Source of the DNA: CAG-217 sp963605415
GTDB taxonomy: Bacteria > Bacillota > Clostridia > Oscillospirales > Acutalibacteraceae
Reading direction: 5' to 3'
Length of the DNA: 35,911 nucleotides
Assembly: GCA_963605415.1 (NCBI GenBank)
Contig: CAVCUL010000019.1
Coordinates: 1-35,911, forward strand
Position 1 is the first letter of the stretch. The number at the start of each line of letters is the position of its first letter. A model generated the notes under the pieces. The model did not search any database. It worked only from the letters and a program-made list of their open reading frames with translations, and was not told the DNA's origin. Below are positions 6,405 through 14,600 of the stretch, one piece after another. A program made the translations under genes and the position numbers.

Positions 6405-7256
6405 ATGAACCAAATTATGATCTCGGCAGACTCCACCTGTGATCTGCCCCTGGCGCTGCAGCGCAGTCGCCATGTGTACTGCTTTCCCCTGTCCATTTTG
6501 TTAGGGGAAACCGCGTACGCAGACGGAACAGCGATTCAGCCGCCCGCTATTTATGCCGATGTGGAGCAGAACCACCGACTGCCCAAAACGGCCGCTGTGC
6601 CGCCCGGCGTCTATTATGACAAATTTCGCCAGTGGACTGAGGCCGGTTGCAGCGTGGTGCACATAGGACTGTCCTCTGCCATTTCCTCCAGCTATCAAAA
6701 CGCCTGCGCTGCTGCGGCGGATTTTGAACATGTGTATTGTATTGACTCAAAAAACCTGTGCATGGGCATGGGACTGCTGGTACTGCGGGCCTGTGATCTG
6801 CGGGACAACGGCACAGACGCCCGCCGCATTGCCGCCAAGGTCAGCCGTCTGGTACCCAAGGCGTCCTCTACCTTTGTACTCAGCGGCTTGGAATATTTGT
6901 ATAAAGGCGGGCGCTGCTCCGGCGTGGCCCGCTTCGGCGCCAATGTGCTGGGCATCAAGCCCAGTATCACCGTCACCCCGGAGGGCACCCTGGAGGTGTC
7001 TAAAAAATATCGAGGCAAAATCGACAGCGTATATCGCCAATATGTGGAAGATCGGCTGCTGGAACTCAGGCATATGGACACCGGGCGCATTGTGCTGGCT
7101 AACAGCGGCGGCATTGCGCCGGACACCCTGGCTTTCTTGCAAGGGCTCATCAGCGGCAAAACCGGTTGCAAGGAGCTGATCCTGGCTGACGCCGGGTGCA
7201 CCATCTCCAGCCACTGCGGACCGGGCACACTGGCAGTCTTTTATTTGCAAAAATAA
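6405..7256 (+). CDS. DegV-family fatty-acid-binding protein
   Basis: Family members bind a fatty acid and can serve as FakB partners that present it to the FakA kinase. The 283-residue protein opens with the family motif (I-S-A-D-S-T-C-D-L), has G-L-S-S-A-I-S-S-S-Y-Q-N-A in the middle, and L-E-Y-L-Y-K-G-G-R-C then G-I-K-P-S-I in the second half. Length is typical. GCGGAGG lies upstream of the ATG. No fakA kinase gene lies beside it, so pairing with FakA is inference. It sits 70 bases after the preceding gene and 56 before birA on the same strand. Confidence 0.9.
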   Translation: MNQIMISADSTCDLPLALQRSRHVYCFPLSILLGETAYADGTAIQPPAIYADVEQNHRLPKTAAVPPGVYYDKFRQWTEAGCSVVHIGLSSAISSSYQNACAAAADFEHVYCIDSKNLCMGMGLLVLRACDLRDNGTDARRIAAKVSRLVPKASSTFVLSGLEYLYKGGRCSGVARFGANVLGIKPSITVTPEGTLEVSKKYRGKIDSVYRQYVEDRLLELRHMDTGRIVLANSGGIAPDTLAFLQGLISGKTGCKELILADAGCTISSHCGPGTLAVFYLQK

Positions 7257-7312
7257 GCGCCCCTTGGCAAAAGCAAAAAGACAAAGAGAGGAACACGAGG
7301 TGATCTGAACTT

Positions 7313-8269
7313 ATGCGCATAAAAAGTGCCGTGCTGAATTTGCTGCTTGGCAGTCCCGGCTACATCAGCGGCCAGGAATTGGCGCAGCGACTGGGTGTCA
7401 GCCGTCAAAGCATCAGTAAATGCGTAAAAGAGCTGCGGCAGGAGGGATACAAAATTGAAGGGGTCCACAAGATGGGCTATCTGTTTTCAGGTGACAACGA
7501 TCTGGTCACCGCCGAGGTACTCACACCCCGACTCCATTGCCCGCTGGTGCCCATTTATTACCCGTCCGTCGACTCCACCAACACGGAGGCCAAACGGCTG
7601 CTGAACGCCGGATTTCAGGGCAATTTGCTGATCGTAGCCGATGAACAGACCGCCGGCCGTGGCCGACAGGGTAAGACATTCTATTCCCCTGCCGGTACTG
7701 GCATTTATATGACCGTTGTGGTGCCCAGCAGCCGTCAGCTGCAGGACGCGGTATCTGTAACCACCGCCGCCGGCGTGGCCGTATGTCAGGCCATTGAGGA
7801 GCTGACAGACAAGCATCCCCAAATCAAGTGGGTCAACGATGTGTACATCGACGACAGAAAAATCTGCGGCATTTTAACCGAAGCCGTAGTGGGCATGGAA
7901 AGCGGCGTGGCCGAGAGCATGATTATCGGCATCGGCATGAATGTGCATACAATCCAGTTCCCGAACAATATAGAAAACGCCGCATCCCTGGACGCAGAGA
8001 TCAGCCGGGCGGATCTGATTGCCGCCATTGCAGAGCATCTTTGGGCGCTTGTGGATAAAGGGTACGACAGCTTTATTGACTATTACCGCAGTCACAGTAT
8101 GTTACTGGGCAGACCCATTCACTTTATCCGGGACGGCGTAACCACCCCGGCTACGGCCGTGGACATTGATGCCACCGGCGGCCTGGTGGTGCGCCTGGAG
8201 GATGGCAGCGAAACCACCCTGCGCAGCGGTGAAATTACCGTGCGCCCCAGAAGCGCAAAAAAATCTTGA
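7313..8269 (+). CDS. birA: BirA: biotin-protein ligase and biotin repressor
   Basis: Joins biotin to carboxylase carrier domains through biotinyl-AMP and, as holo-repressor, controls biotin genes. In 318 residues: an N-terminal winged helix (1-60, with V-S-R-Q-S-I-S-K as recognition helix), the catalytic core with G115-R-G-R-Q-G-K121, K-W-V-N-D-V (172-177) and Lys183 (D-R-K-I-C-G-I-L), and a C-terminal SH3-like domain. The helix-turn-helix marks it as the bifunctional type. No biotin operon is visible here, so its targets lie elsewhere. Its stop codon overlaps the -35 box of the next operon. Confidence 0.94.
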   Translation: MRIKSAVLNLLLGSPGYISGQELAQRLGVSRQSISKCVKELRQEGYKIEGVHKMGYLFSGDNDLVTAEVLTPRLHCPLVPIYYPSVDSTNTEAKRLLNAGFQGNLLIVADEQTAGRGRQGKTFYSPAGTGIYMTVVVPSSRQLQDAVSVTTAAGVAVCQAIEELTDKHPQIKWVNDVYIDDRKICGILTEAVVGMESGVAESMIIGIGMNVHTIQFPNNIENAASLDAEISRADLIAAIAEHLWALVDKGYDSFIDYYRSHSMLLGRPIHFIRDGVTTPATAVDIDATGGLVVRLEDGSETTLRSGEITVRPRSAKKS

Positions 8270-8293
8270 CAAACCGCTAAATTCTGTTATAAT
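8266..8293 (+). promoter_or_regulatory. Promoter of the rplU-prp-rpmA operon
   Basis: TTGACA (8266-8271), 16-base spacer, TATAAT (8288-8293): perfect hexamers. The -35 box overlaps the TGA stop of birA. Confidence 0.9.
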
Positions 8294-8299
8294 AATTAA

Positions 8300-8378
8300 G
8301 CCGCATATTGCGGGCTGGTAAGTTGCGCCCTTTTGGCGTGCGCCTGCCGTAGCGAGTTTAAGTAAAGGAGAATGTCAG
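8300..8378 (+). promoter_or_regulatory. Candidate ribosomal protein L21 leader RNA
   Basis: The GC-rich 5' leader between promoter and rplU has GGCTGGTAAGTTGCGC, a GCGCC..GGCGTGCGCC pairing region and TGCCGTAGCGAG before the AAAGGAG ribosome site. Position and sequence match my memory of the Firmicute L21 leader, through which L21 is thought to repress its own operon. A covariance-model scan with the Rfam L21 leader would settle it. Confidence 0.6.
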
Positions 8379-8687
8379 ATGTACGCAGTTATTGTTACCG
8401 GCGGTAAACAGTACAAGGTGTCTGAGGGCGATGTGCTTTATATCGAGAAGCTGAACGCCGAGGCAGACGCCGAGATCACCTTTGACACCGTACTTGCAGT
8501 AGGCACCGACAACGGGCTGAAGGTAGGCAAGGATTGTGCCAAGGCTGCTGTCAGCGCCAAGGTCCTGAAGAACGGCAAGGCAAAGAAGGTTACCGTCTTT
8601 ACCTACAAGCCCAAGAAGGACGAGAAGCGGAAGATGGGTCACCGTCAGCCTTACACCAAGGTTGAGATCACTTCCATCCAGGCATAA
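8379..8687 (+). CDS. rplU: 50S ribosomal protein L21
   Basis: Large-subunit protein that binds 23S rRNA domain. The 102 residues open M-Y-A-V-I-V-T-G-G-K-Q-Y-K-V, the family signature, and contain the conserved basic loop F-T-Y-K-P-K-K with R-K-M-G-H-R-Q-P-Y-T. AAAGGAG lies 7 bases before the ATG. Its stop codon overlaps the start of the next gene (TAATG), coupling their translation. Confidence 0.97.
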   Translation: MYAVIVTGGKQYKVSEGDVLYIEKLNAEADAEITFDTVLAVGTDNGLKVGKDCAKAAVSAKVLKNGKAKKVTVFTYKPKKDEKRKMGHRQPYTKVEITSIQA

Positions 8688-9001
8688 TGATTCTTATTGA
8701 TTTTTTTGCAGCGCAGGGAGCGCTCACGGGCTTTTCCGCCCACGGCCATGCAGACACAGCCCCTTATGGAGAGGATGTCGTCTGTGCCGCCGTATCCAGC
8801 GCCTGCCTGCTCACTGCCAACACCATAACCGAGGTGCTGCACCTACCGGCTGAAGCAAAAACGGAGGACGGATTCCTTCAACTGCAGCTTACCGGTGACG
8901 CCGCCCCGGCGCAGGTACCCCTGGAAGGGCTAAAGCTCCATTTGAGCACCCTTGCAGAGCAGTATCCGCAAAGTATTCAAGTTTTGATTTCGGAGGTGTA
9001 A
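8687..9001 (+). CDS. prp: Prp, ribosomal-processing cysteine protease
   Basis: Removes the N-terminal extension of L27, an essential step in Firmicute ribosome assembly. The 104-residue protein has the catalytic pair of the YsxB/Prp family: His21 in S-A-H-G-H-A and Cys33 in D-V-V-C-A-A-V-S. Its substrate is encoded 3 bases downstream, and L21 just upstream, the standard order in Firmicutes. Confidence 0.94.
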   Translation: MILIDFFAAQGALTGFSAHGHADTAPYGEDVVCAAVSSACLLTANTITEVLHLPAEAKTEDGFLQLQLTGDAAPAQVPLEGLKLHLSTLAEQYPQSIQVLISEV

Positions 9002-9004
9002 GTC

Positions 9005-9289
9005 ATGCTCAAGTTAGATATTCAGCTTTTTGCACATAAAAAAGGTATGGGTTCTACCAAGAACGGCCGTGACAGCGAGTCCAAGCGCCTGGGCGCGAAG
9101 CGCGCAGACGGTCAGTTCGTACTGGCCGGCAACATTCTGTATCGCCAGCGCGGCACCCACATTCACCCCGGCACCAATGTAGGCATCGGCTCTGACGATA
9201 CCCTGTATGCACTGGTAGACGGCACCGTGAAGTTTGAAAAGCTGGGCAAGGACAGAAAGAAAGTTTCTGTTTATCCCGTGGAGCAGTAA
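9005..9289 (+). CDS. rpmA: 50S ribosomal protein L27 with cleavable N-terminal extension
   Basis: L27 reaches toward the peptidyl-transferase centre of the 50S subunit. The 94-residue precursor begins M-L-K-L-D-I-Q-L-F-A-H-K-K-G. The L-x-L-x-x-Q-x-F stretch is the Firmicute Prp recognition sequence, with cleavage expected between Phe9 and Ala10. The body has G-S-T-K-N-G-R-D-S-x-S-K-R-L-G and R-Q-R-G-T-x-x-H-P-G. GGAGGTG precedes the ATG. Confidence 0.97.
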   Translation: MLKLDIQLFAHKKGMGSTKNGRDSESKRLGAKRADGQFVLAGNILYRQRGTHIHPGTNVGIGSDDTLYALVDGTVKFEKLGKDRKKVSVYPVEQ

Positions 9290-9302
9290 TGCAAGCCAAA
9301 GA

Positions 9303-9338
9303 GGGTAAGGGCAGTTCGCCTTTACCCTTTTTTATTTT
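9303..9338 (+). terminator. Rho-independent terminator of the rplU-prp-rpmA operon
   Basis: 10-bp stem GGGTAAGGGC (9303-9312) / GCCTTTACCC (9318-9327) with one G-T pair and loop AGTTC, followed by TTTTTTATTTTG. Confidence 0.92.
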
Positions 9339-9354
9339 GTTTGGAGGAATGGGT

Positions 9355-10134
9355 ATGAAGACAGCAGTCGTTACCGGCGCGTCCGGCGGCATTGGATTGG
9401 AGACGGCACGGGCGCTTTTGGCAGACGGCTGGCAGGTGGTGTGCCTAAGCCGCCGTGCCTGCCCGCTGGAGGGGGTGCGCAGCATTCCCTGCGATATTAC
9501 GGACAGCGCCCGGGTACAGGCGGCCTTTGCAGCCATTGACCGGGTAGACCTGCTGGTGAATAATGCCGGGTTCGGTATTTCCGGCGCGGTGGAGTGCACC
9601 GCAGAGGCGGAGATGCGCCGCCAGTTTGATCTGAACTTTTTTGCCTGGGTCACGGTGATCCAGGCGGCCCTGCCGGCCTTGCGGGAGAGCCGGGGGCGTA
9701 TTCTCAATATTTCTTCCGCGGCGGCGGTGTTTTCCATTCCGTTCCAGAGCTTTTACTCTGCCACCAAGGCGGCGGTGGAGAGCCTGACCTGCGCCCTGCG
9801 CAGCGAGTTGGCGCCCTTTGGCATTACCGTAGGCGCCCTGCGGCTGGGCGATGTAAAGACCGGTTTTACCGCTGCCCGCCAAAAAAGCGGCTCCGGTGAT
9901 GACCTGTACGCCGGACGCATTGCCCGCAGCGTGGCAGTGATGGAACACGATGAGCAAAACGGTATGCCCCCATCCGCCATTGCCGCCGCTGTGGTTCGCG
10001 CCGCCCACAAGAAGCACCTGCCCCCGGTGACCACCGTGGGCGCCAAGTATAAGCTCCTTTGTGGGCTGAACAAGCTGCTGCCCCTGTCCGCCGTCAATAC
10101 GCTGATCGCCAAAATTTATATTCCGGAGAAGTGA
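9355..10134 (+). CDS. Short-chain dehydrogenase/reductase (SDR)
   Basis: NAD(P)-dependent oxidoreductase of the classical SDR fold, 259 residues. The cofactor site is T7-G-A-S-G-G-I-G14, N69-N-A-G72 marks the central strand, and the catalytic set is Ser120/121 (I-S-S), Tyr134 and Lys138 (Y-S-A-T-K). Arg-Arg after strand 2 (S-R-R) favours NADP. The substrate is unknown. The frame is open from an ATG at 9289, but that would translate through the terminator. The start is placed at 9355, 7 bases after GGAGG; an ATG at 9349 is too close to that site. Confidence 0.88.
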   Translation: MKTAVVTGASGGIGLETARALLADGWQVVCLSRRACPLEGVRSIPCDITDSARVQAAFAAIDRVDLLVNNAGFGISGAVECTAEAEMRRQFDLNFFAWVTVIQAALPALRESRGRILNISSAAAVFSIPFQSFYSATKAAVESLTCALRSELAPFGITVGALRLGDVKTGFTAARQKSGSGDDLYAGRIARSVAVMEHDEQNGMPPSAIAAAVVRAAHKKHLPPVTTVGAKYKLLCGLNKLLPLSAVNTLIAKIYIPEK

Positions 10135-10237
10135 GAACGCACTTGCCGCTGATATGGACATCCAGCCCCATATGCACTGCACCTGAAGGGAGTATACTGC
10201 GGTTACGATCCCAGATCATACGGTTACAAGCCACAAA

Positions 10238-10272
10238 AAGGACCACCTGCATAGGTGGTCCTTCAGTTTTTT
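10238..10272. terminator. Bidirectional terminator between the SDR and dockerin genes
   Basis: 11-bp perfect stem AAGGACCACCT (10238-10248) / AGGTGGTCCTT (10253-10263) with loop GCAT. T-runs follow on both strands (10267-10272, and the complement of the A-run at 10235-10239). It serves the convergent SDR (plus) and dockerin (minus) genes. The preceding 10135-10234 holds nothing recognisable. Confidence 0.92.
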
Positions 10273-10288
10273 CTATTTTTTCCGCCTA

Positions 10289-11617
10289 TTATTTTGCGGC
10301 GTTGAACTGGCGATCCAGCAACACATAATCTCGGGCATTGATGATTCCGTCACCGTTCACATCCAACAGCTGCTCATAGCGGTCGCTGCCGGTCTTGGCG
10401 TTCAGGCAATCCAGGAAGGTGACCGTGCGGGTGTCTACCCCACAGCCGCCGGTGCAGGAGATGGTGGCTACCCCATCGGTGCTAAAGGCGGTGACAGCAT
10501 AATGGTGGTCGTCCATATACAGGGCGTACACCTCTTTGTCCGCCGTGATATTCTCCAGCGCGTCACTCCAACCGGCCACTGCCTTGCACTGGGGCAGGTC
10601 AAAGTCCGTGGGGGCCGCCGCCGTTTGTCCGCCGTTCACCGTTACGGTAGCCAGCAACACATTCTTGGTCTCGTCCCCATAAAAGCGCACCTGGTAGAAG
10701 TCCTTTACCACGGTCACATCCACCGTCAGGGCACCGGCCAAATCCGACCCGGTGGCATACTCATAAGCAAAGCCGTTTTGCATCAGGGCATAATCCGTGG
10801 TAACAAAACTGCCGTTCTCGTACTTTTCCGTGTCCTGGTACACCACGCCGTCCGCAGACAGACCGTCCACCGGAGCATAGAACACCCCGTCCTGCTGGGT
10901 AGCGTTCACCGTAATGGTCTGCTGACCCAGGGTCACCGTGGCCAGCGCCGTATTGGCGCTGAGATCCAACTTGGGCAAATGGTTATTGGACACAATCAAA
11001 GTGGTCAGTGCCGTGTTGGTGCTGAGATCCAGAGCTGTCAGCTGGTTGTTGGCACATTTGAAATAAGTCAGCGCCGTGCAACCGGACAGATCCAGCGTCG
11101 CAAGCGCATTGTTCTCGCACAGCAGGCGCTGCACACTTGCAGGCAATTTCAGCTCCGTTAACTGGTCGGCTGCGCAATTGATCTGGGTCAGGGCTGTGTT
11201 TTTGCTCAAATCCAGAGTACCCAGAGCATTGTCCATACAGGTCAGTTGGGTCAGCTTGGACAAAGCGCTCACATCCAGCGAGGTCAGCCCAATGTCTGCA
11301 CAATAGAGATTTTGCAGATTATAGAAATACTGAATCCCCTCCAGACTGGTAATGGAGGTGTCCTCCCCCAGTACCTCCTCCTGCCACGCAGGCAGCATCA
11401 TACGGGTGATGCTGCTGCGCTCAGCGTCAGAAAGAATACCGTCGCCGTCCTTGTCGCACTTCTCGGCCACAATCTGGCGGAAGCCGGCGTCCGGGAAGTG
11501 GCTTTCGTCAACAGCCACATCGTCCGCCGCCCGTACAAGGAGCGTACCCGTAAAACAAGCGGACACCAGCAAGACGGCCAGCACCAGACTGAGCCATTTT
11601 TTGGTTTTTTGTTGCAT
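10289..11617 (-). CDS. Secreted leucine-rich-repeat protein with B-repeat and one-EF-hand dockerin-like end
   Basis: Exported 442-residue protein. Residues 1-30 are a signal peptide. V-S-A-C21 fits a lipobox, but L-V-R-A30-A is a possible signal peptidase I site, so lipidation is open. D55-K-D-G-D-G-I-L-S-D-A-E66 is an EF-hand. Residues about 85-240 are leucine-rich repeats with an L-x-x-L-x-C/V-x-x-N/D-x-L pattern. Residues about 305-370 match the InlB/Flg_new B-repeat (V-R-F-Y-G-D, then G-W, then A-L-Y). The C-terminus contains D-V-N-G-D-G-I-I-N-A-R-D-Y-V-L-L-D-R, one dockerin-type calcium loop, preceded by D-C-L-N-A-K instead of a second loop. It starts 26 bases after the giant gene, with no terminator between them. 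Likely role: surface adhesion or complex assembly (inference). Confidence 0.85.
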   Translation of the reverse strand: MQQKTKKWLSLVLAVLLVSACFTGTLLVRAADDVAVDESHFPDAGFRQIVAEKCDKDGDGILSDAERSSITRMMLPAWQEEVLGEDTSITSLEGIQYFYNLQNLYCADIGLTSLDVSALSKLTQLTCMDNALGTLDLSKNTALTQINCAADQLTELKLPASVQRLLCENNALATLDLSGCTALTYFKCANNQLTALDLSTNTALTTLIVSNNHLPKLDLSANTALATVTLGQQTITVNATQQDGVFYAPVDGLSADGVVYQDTEKYENGSFVTTDYALMQNGFAYEYATGSDLAGALTVDVTVVKDFYQVRFYGDETKNVLLATVTVNGGQTAAAPTDFDLPQCKAVAGWSDALENITADKEVYALYMDDHHYAVTAFSTDGVATISCTGGCGVDTRTVTFLDCLNAKTGSDRYEQLLDVNGDGIINARDYVLLDRQFNAAK

Positions 11618-11643
11618 AACTGTTAGGTCCTTTCGTTTGCGGG

Positions 11644-14600
11644 TTAAAATCTGTTAAAGGTCACCTGAATGGAGTTGGTGACGGTGGAGCCGTCCTCCAA
11701 AGTCAGGGTGCAGGTAATGGTGGCGGTGTACTTGGTGGACAGCATCGTACCGCTGGTAGAAACCTTACCGGTCTGGTCCACCACCAGGTTCTTGTTGTTG
11801 GAGGTCCACAGGGCGGACACATAGGCGTCTGCGTCTGTAGGATAGGTGCTCACGCCCAGCTGAATGCTCTTGCCGGAGTACACACCGCCGCAGCTGTAAG
11901 ACACGGAGTCTACCTCGTTGCCGCCGTAAGTGAACTTAAAACTGTCAATATTGATCTTCTGGTTCACCAGCTTGACGGTGATGGTCTTGGTATAAGACCG
12001 ATCGTAAGCGTCCTTTAAGGTGTAAGTCACCTTTACGCTGCCGGAGGCGTCTGCGTCTGTCTTAGTGAGTACCAAATTACCGGAAGCATCCGTAGCAGCG
12101 GTCACATTGTTTTCTTCCGCCGTGGTCCAGGACGGATCCTGTACCATGGCGCCGTCTGCGTAAGTGGCAGACAGGGTCACCTGCTGGTTGTCATCCACCA
12201 CCAGGGCCTTACCCTCGGTCACCGCAGCACCGCCGCTGGTAAAGCTGATCTCACCGGGGCCCACGAACTCGTGACCGGCCAGGGCATTCTGCGCCTGGGT
12301 CAAAGCAGAGGTGGCTGCATCAATGGTCTCCTGGGAGGACTCATAGTCCGCATTCACTTCCACAGCCTTATCGTAAGCGGTCTTGAACGCCATACCGTAA
12401 TCGTAGGCGTAATCCTTGTAATCCACCGCACCGGCAGCAGTAATGGCCTGCTGCAAGGCGGAGAAGTCATACGTGGTATAAGCAATCACCGTGGCGGTGT
12501 AGCCGCCGTCCACCGTGGTGGCAGTGATGGTGGCCTTGCCCTGCGTCACAAAGGTGATCTTGCCGGTGCTGTCTACCGTGGCGATCTCCGGGTGGTCACT
12601 GGTAAAGGTGCAATCCCGCAGTGCCAGGGAAGCAATCGTAGCCGTCGTAGTCACCGTGGGGCTTACGCTCACCGTATCCTGGGGCGAGCCGTGGACCATC
12701 TCGGTATCAAAGCTGACGCCAGTTACCGCATAGCGGGTAAAGCAAACCGTGGTGGTGGCCGTGTAGCTGTCGCCCTTCACCGTGGTGATGGTACAGGTAA
12801 TCTCCGCCCACTGGTTGCCGCTGTCTGTGTTGGTCACCAATCCGGTGTCGCTAACCGTAATCTTGTCATTGGAGCTGGACCAGCTGATACTCTGGTACAG
12901 ACCGCCGGCGGGCTCCGTCACAGCACGCAGCTGAATGGTCTTGTTTTTCAGGCTCAAGTCGTTGTGCAGATAGCGGATATAGCCCGGATTGGGAATGGTC
13001 ACATTGCTCTGGTTCTCCGTATCTGCCGTCAGGCTAACGCCCTGGGCGATAATGTACTTCACCAGCCCGTTGTGGGCGCTTTCCAGCAGTTCCACCTGGG
13101 CATCAATCTCGTCCTGGGTAGACAGGCCGCTGTCGATCATCGCCTTAGCCTGGGCACAGGCGGTCTCCAGCACAGCCAGGGACGCCTCGGTGTACACATA
13201 CTGACCCTTAGACTGATCCACCAGCTGCTGATACTCTGCATACTTGGCCTCCAGCACAGAGTAGTCCGCACGCACGGTCACAGCGCAGGTAGCGGTGTAA
13301 CCGCCGTCCAGCGTTTTAACGGTAATGGTGCAGTCACCTACACCCACCGGCGTAACCAGTCCGTTCTCCACGGTAGCTACGCGCTCATCAGAGGAGGTCC
13401 AAGTTACATCATTAAAGGTTTTGCTGGAGGAACCGGCCAATGTGGCATTCAGCTGTACCGGATCCCCGGTTGCCAGCAGATTCAGTTGGGTCTGATCCAA
13501 CGATACACCGCTGATTACATTGGTGCTCATCACCACGGTAATGGTGCGACTGACGGCACGGTTGTAGTGATCCGTTGTGGTCACCGTTACCTTGGCCCAG
13601 GCGTTGCTGGTCGCCGAGCTGGGATTCAGCACCAGTTTGCCGTCAGACTGGCTGGTCTTCATATTCTTGCTGTCATCCACCGACCAGGTAATGCCGTTGG
13701 AGTCTGCGCCCTCCGGCACAACGGCTGCGCTCAGTTCCAGCTTATTGTTCTCGCGCAGGGTATCTGCATAACCGTTCTGGCTCAGATCAATGGTCAGCGC
13801 GTCGCTGTCGCCCACCGTGCCGCTGGAGCGCTCTTTATAGCTGCCCAAAGCCGTGTTCCGGCTGTAGCCCACATAGCTTACATCCAGGGTCTGGGCCTTC
13901 ACGATCTCGTTGCCTGCCAGCGCAGCGCCGGCCTCTACCAGCGCCTTGGCGGCCTGGTCGATTTCATCCTGTGTCTTGGTATTGTCGTTCATCACGGACT
14001 GGGCTTGCTCATAGGCCTGCTTAAAGGTAATGCCTACGGTGTATTCATAGTCCTGATAGTTTGTGTCCTTATATTGCTCCAGCGCAGACTGCAGCGCACT
14101 GCGGTCGCCGCCGGTAGACACCGTACAGGTGGCGGTATAGCCGCCGTCATAAGCAATGGCACGCACCGTGGTGGCACCGGTGGAAACAAAGGTTACCAGA
14201 CCGCTTTGACTTACGGTGGCAATATCCTCATTATCGCTCTCCCAGTAGAAGTCGGAAATGGAGGCCTTGCCCACACCCAAAGTACCGGTGGGCTGTACCT
14301 TTGCAGTCAGCTGGTGGGTCTCGCCGATGGAGCCGGTAATGGCCGACTCAGAAACAGTAATGCCGGTGGCGGGGGTGTAGGCGAAGGAAACCCACACATC
14401 GTCCGTCCAGCTTTCGCCGAAGTGGTCGGTCACGGTACAGGTAATCTTACCGTAATAGCCCTCATTCTTCAGCATATTAAAGCTGGTGCTGGCGGCGGGC
14501 GAGGCCACGCCGTCCTCAGAAATCACAATCTTATCCGTGGAGGAAGTCCAGGTCACGGACGCATAACTGGCGTTGTTGGGGTACAGACGCACATTCAGAT

